A DNA stretch of 23,502 bases from an uncultured Oscillospiraceae bacterium (GTDB lineage Bacteria; Bacillota_A; Clostridia; Oscillospirales; Oscillospiraceae), in NCBI GenBank assembly GCA_934635515.1, contig CAKTZK010000014.1, positions 1-23,502 on the forward strand, given 5' to 3'. Made by a program: the position numbers and the translations under genes. The notes under the pieces were generated by a model. It made no database searches. It was not told the DNA's origin and saw only the letters and a program-made list of their open reading frames with translations. Below are positions 1 to 7,970 of the stretch, in pieces; position 1 is the stretch's first letter; every line of letters starts with the position of its first letter.

Positions 1-500
1 ATGCCGTTGTGGAGAGTAAGGCGGAGCGGCAGACCGGGGCCCTTCTCAAGGAAGTGCAGCCCCACGACCTGCTGAAGTTTGGCATCATTCCCGAGCTGGT
101 GGGCCGCCTGCCGGTGATTGCCGCGCTGGACGGCCTGACCCGGGAGGACCTGGTGCAGATCCTTACCAAGCCGAAAAACGCGCTGGTCAAGCAGTATAAA
201 AAGCTGTTTTCCTACGATAACGTGGAGCTGTCCTTTACGGAGGACGCCCTGGAGGCCGTGGCCGACAAGGCCATTGAGCGCAACATCGGCGCCCGGGGCC
301 TGCGGGCCGTCATGGAGGGGATCTTGACCAATGTGATGTTCGACATCCCGTCGGATCCCACCATCGAGCAGGTGACCATCACCGCCGAATGTGTGGAGGG
401 CAAGGCCCAGCCGCAGATACTACATGACGAGGGCAAGGCGCCTCGTAAGGCAAAATTGAAGACCGGCAAGGCGGAAGAACCTTCCGCACCGGCCTCTTAA
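1..500 (+). CDS. clpX: ATP-dependent Clp protease ATP-binding subunit ClpX (3' part only)
   Basis: This is the C-terminal part of ClpX, the AAA+ unfoldase that feeds substrates to the ClpP peptidase in the cytoplasm. The gene is cut by the window edge; the frame is open from base 3 to the TAA at 498-500. Visible are a [12 protein letters not shown] segment followed by [10 protein letters not shown], typical of the end of the ClpX large AAA+ domain. After it comes the small domain with the GARGLR sensor-2 motif, whose arginine contacts ATP. The N-terminal zinc-binding domain and both Walker motifs lie outside the window. The last 25 or so residues form a lysine- and alanine-rich tail beyond the conserved fold, as is common and variable in this family. 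A hairpin terminator follows at once, and lon lies downstream, the usual Firmicute clpX-lon order. Confidence 0.95.
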   Translation, partial: AVVESKAERQTGALLKEVQPHDLLKFGIIPELVGRLPVIAALDGLTREDLVQILTKPKNALVKQYKKLFSYDNVELSFTEDALEAVADKAIERNIGARGLRAVMEGILTNVMFDIPSDPTIEQVTITAECVEGKAQPQILHDEGKAPRKAKLKTGKAEEPSAPAS

Positions 501-509
501 ATGCGCGAT

Positions 510-543
510 AGGGGAGAGGCGAGAGATCGTCCCTCCCCTTTTT
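510..543 (+). terminator. Intrinsic terminator between clpX and lon
   Basis: AGGGGAG (510-516) pairs with CTCCCCT (533-539). The helix continues inward, with single-base bulges, through GG/CC and CGA/TCG around a GAGA loop. A run of five T follows (539-543). It lies 10 bases after the clpX stop codon and only 39 bases before the lon start codon. Confidence 0.75.
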
Positions 544-582
544 CCCATGCTGCCCCTGTGCAGCCGAAAGGAGCATACCCCT

Positions 583-2979
583 ATGGAACAGACAAATTTG
601 AATATTCCCGTTTTGGCCCTGCGGGGGCTGACGGTTTTCCCCGGCCAGACCACCGGGTTTGATGTAGAGCGTGAGATCTCCATGCTGGCGTTGAACAACG
701 CCATGGAGGAGGGCAAGGATGTTTTCCTGGTGACACAGCGGGAGCTGGCCGTGACCCGGCCGGAGGAAAAAGACCTGTACACCATCGGCACCATTGCCCA
801 TGTGATGCAGATCATAAAGACCTCCGATTCCACCGTTCGCGTGCTGGTACGCGGCCTGGGAAAGGGCCGCATCCACCGTATCTGGCAGACAAAGCCCTTC
901 CTGCAGGCCAATGTGGTGCTGCTGGAGGATGATTTTCCCGGCCGGAAGACCAGCCGCGTGGAGGCTGTTATGCGCCAGACCTACGCCATTTTCGGCGAGT
1001 ACCAGGATATGGTGCCGGACCTGCCGGAGGAGGTGGTGGCCAATGTGCTGGACTGTGAGGATCCCGGCAAGCTGGCGGATTACATAGGCTACAGCATCAA
1101 TCTTCGGCCCAACGACCGCCAGCGCATCCTGGAGGAGCTGAATCCTGTAAAGCGGCTGAAGCTGGTGAATGAGATCCTTACCCACGAGCTGGATGTGCTC
1201 TCCCTGGAAGTGGAGATGGAGAAAAAGGTCCGCGAACGGGTGGGCCGGGTGCAGAAGGACATGATCCTGCGGGAGCAGGTGAAGGTTTTGCAGCACGAGC
1301 TGGGCGAGGATGGAGACGATGAGATCCAGGAGTATTCCGAAAAGGTCCAGAAGCTGAAGGTGTCGGAGGAGATTGAAGAAAAGCTGATGAAGGAGGTCTC
1401 GCGCCTGGCCAAGCAGCCCTACGGCAGCGCCGAAGCATCGGTGATCCGCAATTATCTGGACACCTGCCTGGAGATGCCCTGGGGCAAGGAGACCAAGGAG
1501 CGGGCCGATGTGGAAAAGGCCCGGGCCATGCTGGATAAGGACCACTACGGCCTCACAAAGGTGAAAGAGCGCATTTTGGAGTACATTGCCGTGCGCCAGA
1601 TCCACCCCCAGGCCAAGGGAAAGATCATCTGCCTGGTAGGCCCTCCGGGCGTGGGCAAGACCTCCATCGCCATCTCCGTGGCTAAGGCCATGAATCGCAA
1701 ACTTTACCGCATCAGCCTGGGCGGCGTGCGGGATGAAGCGGACATCCGCGGCCACCGGAAGACTTACATAGGCGCCATGCCCGGCCGCATTATCGACGGA
1801 TTGATCCACAGCGGCTCCATGAATCCGCTGCTGGTGCTGGATGAGATCGACAAGCTGGCCAGCGACATGCGAGGCGACCCGGCTTCCGCGCTGCTGGAGG
1901 TGCTGGACAGCGAGCAGAACAGCAGCTTCCGGGATCACTTCCTGGAAATTCCCGTGGACCTGAGCCGGGTCATGTTTATCACCACTGCCAACACCACCGA
2001 CACCATTCCCCGTCCGCTGCTGGACCGCATGGAGATCATCGAGCTGGGCAGCTACACCGACGAGGAAAAGGTAGAGATCGCCCGGCGGCATCTGATCCCC
2101 AAGCAGCTGAAGGAGCACGGCCTGCAAAAGCGCCAGCTGAGCATTTCCGACGATGCACTCCGCAGCATCATCAGCGGCTATACAAGGGAGTCCGGCGTGC
2201 GCGTTCTGGAGCGGGAAATTGCCGCTGTTTGCCGTAAGGCAGCCATGAAAATCGCAACCGACGATGTAAAGAAGATCACCGTTACACCCGCTGACATAAA
2301 AGACTTTTTAGGCGTTGTGCGGTACACGGACTCCGAGCACCTGCGCCAAAACGAGGTGGGTGTGGTCAACGGCCTTGCCTGGACGCAGGTGGGCGGCGAG
2401 ATCCTGGAAGTGGAAGTCAATGTGATGGACGGCACTGGCAAGCTGGAGCTTACCGGCAACCTGGGCACCGTCATGCAGGAGTCGGCCAAGACTGCCCTCA
2501 GCTGCCTGCGCAGCCGTGCCGGGGAGTTGGGCATTGAAAAAGACTTTTATAAGACCAAGGACATTCACATTCATTTCCCCGAGGGGGCCGTGCCCAAGGA
2601 TGGACCTTCCGCCGGCATTGCCATCACCACGGCTATGCTCTCGGCTCTTACCGGGAAAAAGGTGCGCAAGGATGTGGCCATGACCGGTGAGGTGACCCTG
2701 CGGGGCCGGGTGCTGCCCATTGGCGGTCTGAAAGAGAAGACCATGGCTGCCCTGCGAAACGGCATCGAAACGGTCATCATTCCCTGGGAAAACGAAAAAG
2801 ACCTGGAGGAGATCGACCAGACCGTGCGCCGGAAGCTGCGGTTTGTACCCGTGAGCCGGGTGGAGGATGTGTTTGCCGAAGCCCTGGTGCATGAGGACAA
2901 AAAAGCGGCGGCAGAGAAGGAAGAAATGCCGCTGCTGCCGGTGCAGCCGGGCGCTGCCAGGCCGGAGCTGCGGGTATAA
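583..2979 (+). CDS. lon: ATP-dependent protease Lon
   Basis: Lon is a cytoplasmic AAA+ serine protease that degrades misfolded and regulatory proteins. The 798-residue product (B. subtilis LonA is about 774) has the LonA layout. An N-terminal substrate-binding domain fills about residues 1-190, followed by a charged helical coiled-coil region (about 200-280). The ATPase has Walker A GPPGVGKT at 353-360 and Walker B LLVLDE at 416-421. The C-terminal protease domain carries the catalytic dyad Ser676 (in PKDGPSAG) and Lys719 (second lysine of GGLKEK), 43 residues apart as in characterised Lon proteins. I chose the ATG at 583 because AAAGGAG (567-573) sits 9 bases upstream; an in-frame ATG at 547 lacks such a site and would add 12 poorly conserved residues. 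The last 25 residues are a variable charged tail. ysxC starts 9 bases after the stop codon. Confidence 0.97.
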   Translation: MEQTNLNIPVLALRGLTVFPGQTTGFDVEREISMLALNNAMEEGKDVFLVTQRELAVTRPEEKDLYTIGTIAHVMQIIKTSDSTVRVLVRGLGKGRIHRIWQTKPFLQANVVLLEDDFPGRKTSRVEAVMRQTYAIFGEYQDMVPDLPEEVVANVLDCEDPGKLADYIGYSINLRPNDRQRILEELNPVKRLKLVNEILTHELDVLSLEVEMEKKVRERVGRVQKDMILREQVKVLQHELGEDGDDEIQEYSEKVQKLKVSEEIEEKLMKEVSRLAKQPYGSAEASVIRNYLDTCLEMPWGKETKERADVEKARAMLDKDHYGLTKVKERILEYIAVRQIHPQAKGKIICLVGPPGVGKTSIAISVAKAMNRKLYRISLGGVRDEADIRGHRKTYIGAMPGRIIDGLIHSGSMNPLLVLDEIDKLASDMRGDPASALLEVLDSEQNSSFRDHFLEIPVDLSRVMFITTANTTDTIPRPLLDRMEIIELGSYTDEEKVEIARRHLIPKQLKEHGLQKRQLSISDDALRSIISGYTRESGVRVLEREIAAVCRKAAMKIATDDVKKITVTPADIKDFLGVVRYTDSEHLRQNEVGVVNGLAWTQVGGEILEVEVNVMDGTGKLELTGNLGTVMQESAKTALSCLRSRAGELGIEKDFYKTKDIHIHFPEGAVPKDGPSAGIAITTAMLSALTGKKVRKDVAMTGEVTLRGRVLPIGGLKEKTMAALRNGIETVIIPWENEKDLEEIDQTVRRKLRFVPVSRVEDVFAEALVHEDKKAAAEKEEMPLLPVQPGAARPELRV

Positions 2980-2988
2980 GGAGACAAT

Positions 2989-3576
2989 ATGGGTATCAAT
3001 TTCAATAAAGCGGAGTTTATACTCTCCGCCGTGCGGCCCAGTGCTTTTCTACGGGATGGACGGCCCCAGGTGGCCTTTGCAGGGCGGTCTAATGTGGGCA
3101 AGTCCTCTGTGATAAACCGCCTGCTGAATCGCAAAAATTTTGCCCGTGTGGGTGCCACCCCCGGCAAGACCACCCAGGTCAATTACTTCCTTATTGACGG
3201 GAAAATTTATTTTACCGACCTGCCCGGCTACGGCTATGCCAAGGTCTCCAAGGAAGAGCGGGACCGCTGGGGCCGGCTCATGGAGAGCTACTTCCAGGAG
3301 GAAAGGCTTATCAGCCTGGGAGTGCTCATCGTGGACGCGCGGCACAAGCCCACGGCGGACGACGTGACCATGTGTACCTGGTTTAAGGAGAGCGGCTGTC
3401 CGCTGATCGTTGTGGCCAACAAGCTGGATAAACTGAAAAAAAGCGAAATTGACCCCAATATGCAGCGTATATGGGAGACCCTGGAGCTGCCGGATACAGC
3501 GGTGCTGATCCCGTTTTCCGCAGAAAAGGGGATCGGGAAAACCGAGCTTTTGTCCGCCATTGAACAATTTTGCTGA
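2989..3576 (+). CDS. ysxC: Ribosome biogenesis GTPase YsxC/EngB (YihA family)
   Basis: This TRAFAC-class GTPase acts in late assembly of the 50S ribosomal subunit. The 195-residue protein is full length for the family. It shows G1 GRSNVGKS at 32-39, the switch-I region with TPGKT at 57-61, G3 DLPGYG at 77-82, G4 NKLD at 144-147 and G5 SAEKG at 177-181. The start ATG is preceded by AAGGAG (2978-2983), which overlaps the lon stop codon, so the two genes are very probably cotranscribed. lon-ysxC adjacency is the standard Firmicute arrangement. A 12-bp inverted repeat follows the gene. Confidence 0.96.
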   Translation: MGINFNKAEFILSAVRPSAFLRDGRPQVAFAGRSNVGKSSVINRLLNRKNFARVGATPGKTTQVNYFLIDGKIYFTDLPGYGYAKVSKEERDRWGRLMESYFQEERLISLGVLIVDARHKPTADDVTMCTWFKESGCPLIVVANKLDKLKKSEIDPNMQRIWETLELPDTAVLIPFSAEKGIGKTELLSAIEQFC

Positions 3577-3582
3577 TATGAT

Positions 3583-3618
3583 CAAGAGACGTGGAGGGGA
3601 AAACCGCCACGTCTCTTG
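3583..3618 (+). terminator. Perfect 12-bp hairpin after ysxC (possible terminator)
   Basis: CAAGAGACGTGG (3583-3594) is perfectly complementary to CCACGTCTCTTG (3607-3618) across a 12-base loop. It starts 6 bases after the ysxC stop codon. No U-tract follows on the + strand, so it may be a weak terminator or an RNA-stabilising 3' hairpin of the lon-ysxC transcript. Confidence 0.5.
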
Positions 3619-3661
3619 TGCGTATATCACAAAAAAGAAGAATGAAATGCGCTGCTTTTTC

Positions 3662-3690
3662 TTGCGAATGGGGAAATAATAAAGTATAAT
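3662..3690 (+). promoter_or_regulatory. Sigma-A-type promoter of the molybdenum hydroxylase gene
   Basis: A -35 box TTGCGA (3662-3667), a 17-base spacer and a perfect -10 box TATAAT (3685-3690) precede the gene. Transcription would start near 3697 and give a leader of about 67 bases. The surrounding 60 bases are much more AT-rich than the flanking genes. Confidence 0.8.
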
Positions 3691-3763
3691 AATAAAAATT
3701 AAACAGGACTGCTGATAGGGCGTGTCCTTTACCGAGCATATAAACCGAAGGAGAAAACAAAAA

Positions 3764-6454
3764 ATGACTTCTTTTTTTGTCAACGGCCAGGCGGTCACAG
3801 CGGAAAAAAATCAAAAGCTGCTGCGTTTTTTGCGCGATGAATTGCGCCTTACTTCTGTAAAAGACGGGTGCAGTGAGGGCGCCTGCGGCACCTGCCATGT
3901 CCTCATCGACGGCAAGGCTACCAAGGCCTGCGTTCCCTCCACGGACAAGCTGGAGGGGAAGCATATTATTACCGTGGAGGGCCTTAGTGAAACGGAAAAA
4001 GAGGTCTATGCCTGGGCCTTTGCCAAGGCCGGCGCCGTGCAGTGCGGATTTTGCATCCCGGGTATGGTCATCTCCGCCAAGGCTCTGCTGGATGTAAACC
4101 CGGATCCCACTCGGGAGGAGGCGGCCTTTGCCATCCGCAATAATATCTGCCGCTGCACCGGCTATAAGAAAATTATCGATGCTATCTTGTTGGCGGGAGA
4201 GATCTTCCGCAATGGCGGGCAGATCCCGCAGGAGAAGGACTGCGCTCGGGTGGGCCAGGCCATGCCCCGGGTGGATGCCCGGGAGAAGGTGCTTGGCACC
4301 GGAAAGTATCCCGATGACGTTTACCTGGACGGCATGATCTACGGCAGCGCCGTCCGCAGCAAATATCCCCGGGCCCGGGTGCTGGCCATCCACAAGGAAA
4401 AGGCCGAGGCTCTGCCGGGTGTGGTGGGCGTGTATACCGCTGAGGATATTCCCGGCAATGTGAAGGTGGGCCATCTGGTGCAGGACTGGGACACCATGAT
4501 CCCCGTGGGAAAGATCACCCACTTCCTGGGGGATGCCATCTGCCTGGTGGCGGCGGAGACTCCGGAGATACTGGAAAAGGCCAAGAAGCTGGTGGAGGTG
4601 GAATATGAGCCGCTGAAGCCGGTTTTCAGCCCCACCTATGCGGCCCAGCCCTATGCGCCCCTGGTCCATGAATCGGGCAATCTGCTGTGCGAAAAGCATG
4701 TGTCCCGGGGCAATGCAGACCAGGCCATCCGTGATGCGGATTACGTGCTGATGTATCATTACGAGACGCCCTATACCGAGCACGCTTTCCTGGAGCCGGA
4801 GTGCGCCGTGGCTTATCGGGACGGGGATGGCGTGTCCATTCTCTCCACGGACCAGGGCACCTACGACACCGCCCGGGAGACGGCTATCATGCTGGGCATC
4901 CCCAAGGAAAAGGTCCATGTTACCAATATGCTGGTGGGCGGCGGCTTCGGCGGCAAAGAGGACATGACCGTGCAGCACCATGCGGCGCTCATTGCCTATC
5001 TTTCCGGCCGCCCGGTAAAAGTGAAGCTGAGCCGTCAGGAGAGTATTCTGGTGCACCCCAAGCGGCACCCTATGAAGGTGACCATTACCATGGGCTGCAA
5101 TAAGGAGGGGCTGATCCAGGGTGTGAAGGCGGAGGTCATTGCCGATACCGGCGCGTATGCGTCCCTGGGCGGCCCGGTTTTGGAGCGGGCCTGCACCCAT
5201 GCCGCCGGACCCTATCACTATGAGAACTTTGAGATCACCGGCCGGGCTTACTACACCAATAACCCGCCTGCCGGTGCGTTCCGCGGCTTCGGTGTGACCC
5301 AGACCTGCTACGCCATGGAGATGACCCTGACAAAAATGGCCCATGAGCTGGGTATTTCTCCCTGGGAGATCCGCTATCGCAACGCCATTCGTCCCGGACT
5401 TGCACTGCCCAACGGGCAGATCGCCCCGCCCTCTACGGGCCTTGTGGAGACCCTGGAGGCTGTGAAGGATATCTGCGAAAATAATAAGCTGGTTGGTATT
5501 GCCTGCGCCATGAAAAATGCGGGCGTGGGCGTGGGGATCCCGGATACAGGACGATGCATCGTGGCGGTAAAAGACGGAAAGATCCATATCCGCAGCGGCG
5601 CCTCCTGCATCGGTCAGGGCCTGGGAACGGTGCTGACCCAGATCGTGGGCACCATGCTCCACTGCGACCGGGAGGATATTGTGTATCAGGCGGCCAACAA
5701 TGTGGATTCTCCGGATTCCGGCACTACCTCTGGCTCCCGCCAGACCCTTGTTACCGGTGAAGCTTGCCGCCGTGCCTGCCAGAAGCTGCTGGTGGCGGCT
5801 GGCGCTGATGTAAAGGTATCTGACTATACAGGTATTGCAAATATTGCTGAAATGAAGGACTTGCCCGGGGCAAACTGCGGCGACAGCGCAGTGGGAACGG
5901 AGCTGCCCGAGGGCGCACAGGTGGATTGGAAAAAGCTGGAGGGCCAGGAATTCTATGGGGAATATCTGGCAAAGACCGACCCTCTGGGCACCCAGGATGT
6001 GGAAAATCCCGTGAGCCATGTGGCCTACGGCTATGCCACCCAGGTCTGTGTGCTCAACGAGGACGGGACTATCAAGGAAATTGATGCCGCCCACTTTGTG
6101 GGCAAGGCCATCAATCCCCTTAACTGCGAGGGGCAGATCGAAGGCGGCGTGGCTATGGCGCTGGGCTTTACGCTTGCGGAGCATTATCCGCTGTATGACT
6201 GTGTTCCCACCGCCAAATACGGTACGCTGGGCCTGTTCCGGGCGCACCAGGTCCCGCAGATCAACAGTATCCTGGTGGAGAAAAAGGGCCAGGACATGGC
6301 CTGCGGCGCCATCGGTATCGGAGAGATCACAACGATCCCCACGGCACCTGCCGTAGCTGGTGCGTATTTTGCCTGGGACGGGGAAATGCGGTGCAGCCTG
6401 CCGCTGCTGAAGACTCCCTACGAGCGGCCCAAAATGCCTCGGTATTGGTGGTAA
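3764..6454 (+). CDS. Fused [2Fe-2S]/molybdopterin hydroxylase, probable selenium-dependent xanthine dehydrogenase
   Basis: This 896-residue member of the xanthine oxidase family would hydroxylate a purine or aldehyde at a molybdenum centre and pass electrons through two [2Fe-2S] clusters. The plant-ferredoxin-type cluster is bound by Cys36, 41, 44 and 56, and the second by Cys94, 97, 129 and 131 (QCGFC ... CRCTGY). The molybdenum domain shows GGGFGGKED at 392-400, AFRGFG at 505-510, a GQGLGT segment and the catalytic-type glutamate Glu854 in GIGEI. The FAD subunit is missing from both the protein and its neighbourhood. The fusion layout and the C-terminal GEITTIPTAPAVAGAY region resemble the family called selenium-dependent xanthine dehydrogenase (model TIGR03311, from memory); an aldehyde oxidoreductase of the Desulfovibrio Mop type is the alternative. 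There is no in-frame UGA, as expected if selenium sits in the cofactor. The ATG at 3764 is chosen over a GTG at 3722 because AAGGAG (3748-3753) lies 10 bases upstream. Confidence 0.85.
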   Translation: MTSFFVNGQAVTAEKNQKLLRFLRDELRLTSVKDGCSEGACGTCHVLIDGKATKACVPSTDKLEGKHIITVEGLSETEKEVYAWAFAKAGAVQCGFCIPGMVISAKALLDVNPDPTREEAAFAIRNNICRCTGYKKIIDAILLAGEIFRNGGQIPQEKDCARVGQAMPRVDAREKVLGTGKYPDDVYLDGMIYGSAVRSKYPRARVLAIHKEKAEALPGVVGVYTAEDIPGNVKVGHLVQDWDTMIPVGKITHFLGDAICLVAAETPEILEKAKKLVEVEYEPLKPVFSPTYAAQPYAPLVHESGNLLCEKHVSRGNADQAIRDADYVLMYHYETPYTEHAFLEPECAVAYRDGDGVSILSTDQGTYDTARETAIMLGIPKEKVHVTNMLVGGGFGGKEDMTVQHHAALIAYLSGRPVKVKLSRQESILVHPKRHPMKVTITMGCNKEGLIQGVKAEVIADTGAYASLGGPVLERACTHAAGPYHYENFEITGRAYYTNNPPAGAFRGFGVTQTCYAMEMTLTKMAHELGISPWEIRYRNAIRPGLALPNGQIAPPSTGLVETLEAVKDICENNKLVGIACAMKNAGVGVGIPDTGRCIVAVKDGKIHIRSGASCIGQGLGTVLTQIVGTMLHCDREDIVYQAANNVDSPDSGTTSGSRQTLVTGEACRRACQKLLVAAGADVKVSDYTGIANIAEMKDLPGANCGDSAVGTELPEGAQVDWKKLEGQEFYGEYLAKTDPLGTQDVENPVSHVAYGYATQVCVLNEDGTIKEIDAAHFVGKAINPLNCEGQIEGGVAMALGFTLAEHYPLYDCVPTAKYGTLGLFRAHQVPQINSILVEKKGQDMACGAIGIGEITTIPTAPAVAGAYFAWDGEMRCSLPLLKTPYERPKMPRYWW

Positions 6455-6460
6455 TATTAG

Positions 6461-6492
6461 AAAAAGAGATGCTCATGAGCATCTCTTTTTTT
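6461..6492 (+). terminator. Strong intrinsic terminator after the hydroxylase gene
   Basis: Positions 6461-6490 form a perfect 30-base palindrome centred on CATG, starting with A5-GAGATGCT and ending with AGCATCTC-T5. Two more T follow. Because both ends are A/T tracts it could stop transcription from either side. Confidence 0.9.
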
Positions 6493-6512
6493 GATCGTGT
6501 TGAACAAGTACC

Positions 6513-6548
6513 TGACCATGATGAGCAGATATTTGACCATGATGAGCA
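6513..6548. repeat. 15-base tandem direct repeat with a 21-base period
   Basis: TGACCATGATGAGCA occurs exactly at 6513-6527 and again at 6534-6548, separated by 6 bases. It lies between the terminators of two convergent genes. In one frame it reads as the heptad YLTMMSR / YLTMMSK followed by a stop codon, but no start codon with a ribosome binding site precedes it. I do not recognise an element or assign a function. Confidence 0.75.
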
Positions 6549-6557
6549 AATAAATTA

Positions 6558-6586
6558 AAAGCCCCGCTCCATAAGAGCAGGGCTTT
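6558..6586 (-). terminator. Intrinsic terminator of rpmB
   Basis: On the minus strand AAAGCCCTGCTC pairs with GAGCGGGGCTTT (one G-T wobble) around a 5-base loop and is followed by TTAATTT. It begins 16 bases past the rpmB stop codon. Confidence 0.85.
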
Positions 6587-6601
6587 ATGCTTGTCCTGAA
6601 A

Positions 6602-6790
6602 TCAGATCGCTCTGGTTACTTTACCGGAACGCAGGCACCGGGTACAAACATATACATGGCGAGGCGTGCCGTTGATGATCGCCTTAACACGCTTGACATT
6701 GGGCTTCCAGGGACGATTGGAACGCCGGTGAGAGTGAGAAACCTTAATGCCAAAAGTCACGCCCTTGTCGCAAAATTCGCACTTAGCCAT
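6602..6790 (-). CDS. rpmB: 50S ribosomal protein L28 (zinc-ribbon form)
   Basis: This small basic protein of 62 residues is a structural component of the large ribosomal subunit. It shows the L28 pattern, including SHSHRRSNRPWKPNVKRV and a C-terminal CLRSGKVTRA. Cysteine pairs at 4/7 and 49/52 form the zinc-binding (C+) version of the protein, which is common in Clostridia. The start is fixed by AAGGAGGTG (6797-6805) six bases upstream; an ATG three codons earlier would overlap that site. The gene is alone, transcribed against the hydroxylase gene and divergent from hprK. Confidence 0.96.
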   Translation of the reverse strand: MAKCEFCDKGVTFGIKVSHSHRRSNRPWKPNVKRVKAIINGTPRHVYVCTRCLRSGKVTRAI

Positions 6791-6846
6791 CCGTTGCACC
6801 TCCTTGCTGTGTGTGACTTACCGCTTGGCTATCGCAAGCATTTGAT

Positions 6847-6875
6847 AGTTTAACAGATGTTACAGAAAAATGCAA
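6847..6875 (-). promoter_or_regulatory. Probable sigma-A promoter of rpmB
   Basis: On the minus strand TTGCAT (6870-6875), a 17-base spacer and TAAACT (6847-6852) fit a moderate sigma-A promoter about 50 bases upstream of the rpmB start. A TTGTCA (6883-6888) a little upstream is an alternative -35, but with a poorer -10. Confidence 0.5.
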
Positions 6876-6921
6876 GTACTTTTGACAAAAAAATGAAAAA
6901 ATTTAGGATTTCACGAAACTG

Positions 6922-6950
6922 TTGCGAAGTGTAGGCCTTTGAGCTATAAT
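6922..6950 (+). promoter_or_regulatory. Sigma-A-type promoter of the hprK-dnaE operon
   Basis: TTGCGA (6922-6927), a 17-base spacer and a perfect TATAAT (6945-6950) lie 58 bases before the hprK start codon. No terminator or second promoter of similar quality is visible until the hairpin after dnaE, so this promoter probably drives the whole eight-gene run. Confidence 0.8.
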
Positions 6951-7007
6951 ATATTATTAATATTAGAGGTGGATCAGGCATAGCTGTGCCACCGGAAAGG
7001 GCTCATT

Positions 7008-7970
7008 ATGGAAAAAGTCAAGCGTACCCCGGCCTTGCTCCCGGATCTTGTCAAGGAGTTCGACCTGGAGATCTTAAACAAAGCGCCCAATTATGATACG
7101 CAGACCATAACGATTTCCGATGTAAACCGCCCGGCGCTGCAGCTGGTTGGGTTTTACGAGTATTTTGAGCCCGTTCGCCTGCAGATCCTGGGCAAGGCGG
7201 AGAACGTCTTCCTGCAGTCCATGGGTACGGAAAAGCGCCGCCATGTGCTGGAAAATCTATTGCGCTGCGAGATCCCGGCGCTGATCATTGCTCGAAATAT
7301 GGGGGTTTTCCCGGAACTTATCGAGCTGGCCCGCAAGCATGGCCGCACACTGCTTCGCACGGACCGGAAAACGGTAGATGCCACCAGCGAGATCATCGAT
7401 TACCTCAATAAAAAGCTGGCGCCGCAGATCACCCGCCACGGCGTGCTGATGAATATCAACGGCCAGGGGGTCCTGCTGCTGGGCGACTCCGGTATCGGCA
7501 AGAGCGAAACGGCCATTGAGCTGCTCAAGCGCGGGCACCGTCTTGTGGCGGACGATGCTGTGGAGATCCGCCGCATCTCTACCTCGCTGTATGGTACGGC
7601 GCCGGAGCTGATACAGCACTATATAGAGATCCGTGGCGTAGGCGTTGTGGACGTGCAGCAGCTGTTCGGCATGGGTGCGGTGCAGTTTGATACGGAGATA
7701 GACCTGGTGGTGCAGCTGGAGCAGTGGGAGGACGGAAAGTTCTATGACCGCCTGGGCCTGGGCGAGGAGACATACGAGATCCTGGGCGTGAAGCTGCCGT
7801 ACATGGTCATCCCCGTTCGGCCGGGAAGAAACCTGGCAGGTATTGTGGAGATCGCCACCATGAAAAACCGCCAGATGAAATTCGGCTACAACCCGGCCCG
7901 GGACTTTGTGACCCGGCTGGACCAGCATTATGACGCACTGAACGAGGCAAATCGGAGAAATACAAAATGA
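7008..7970 (+). CDS. hprK: HPr kinase/phosphorylase
   Basis: HprK phosphorylates Ser46 of HPr (or Crh) in response to ATP and glycolytic intermediates, and dephosphorylates it when phosphate is high; P-Ser-HPr drives carbon catabolite control with CcpA. The 320-residue protein is full length. It has the variable N-terminal domain (about 1-130) and the catalytic domain with Walker A GDSGIGKS at 159-166. The family signature EIRGVGVVDVQQLFG starts at about residue 207. The start ATG has GGAAAGGG (6994-7001) six bases upstream. It is the first gene of the operon and overlaps the following kinase gene by 4 bases (ATGA), which suggests translational coupling. Neither HPr nor Crh is encoded in the window. 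Confidence 0.97.
   Translation: MEKVKRTPALLPDLVKEFDLEILNKAPNYDTQTITISDVNRPALQLVGFYEYFEPVRLQILGKAENVFLQSMGTEKRRHVLENLLRCEIPALIIARNMGVFPELIELARKHGRTLLRTDRKTVDATSEIIDYLNKKLAPQITRHGVLMNINGQGVLLLGDSGIGKSETAIELLKRGHRLVADDAVEIRRISTSLYGTAPELIQHYIEIRGVGVVDVQQLFGMGAVQFDTEIDLVVQLEQWEDGKFYDRLGLGEETYEILGVKLPYMVIPVRPGRNLAGIVEIATMKNRQMKFGYNPARDFVTRLDQHYDALNEANRRNTK

Noticed and set aside
3691..3763. Riboswitch in the 5' leader of the hydroxylase gene
   Set aside because: Only a 5-bp AGGAC/GTCCT inverted repeat (3705-3728) is present in about 67 bases. It does not match the conserved cores of purine, molybdenum-cofactor or preQ1 riboswitches that I know.
3383..6247. A 954-codon open frame on the minus strand opposite the hydroxylase gene
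   Set aside because: It is antisense to a gene with clear catalytic motifs, shows no recognisable domain, and is rich in His, Gly, Leu and Gln as expected from a GC-rich complement. The same applies to long minus-strand frames opposite lon (379-2127), murB-rapZ (8926-10707) and dnaE (14306-16558).
3764..6454. Selenocysteine in the selenium-dependent-type hydroxylase
   Set aside because: There is no in-frame TGA before the TAA stop codon. In this family selenium is expected as a labile cofactor ligand and not as selenocysteine.
6469..6558. A 29-codon open frame starting inside the hydroxylase terminator and running through the tandem repeat
   Set aside because: The start codon lies in the terminator stem, no ribosome binding site precedes it, and the repeat explains the apparent sequence pattern.
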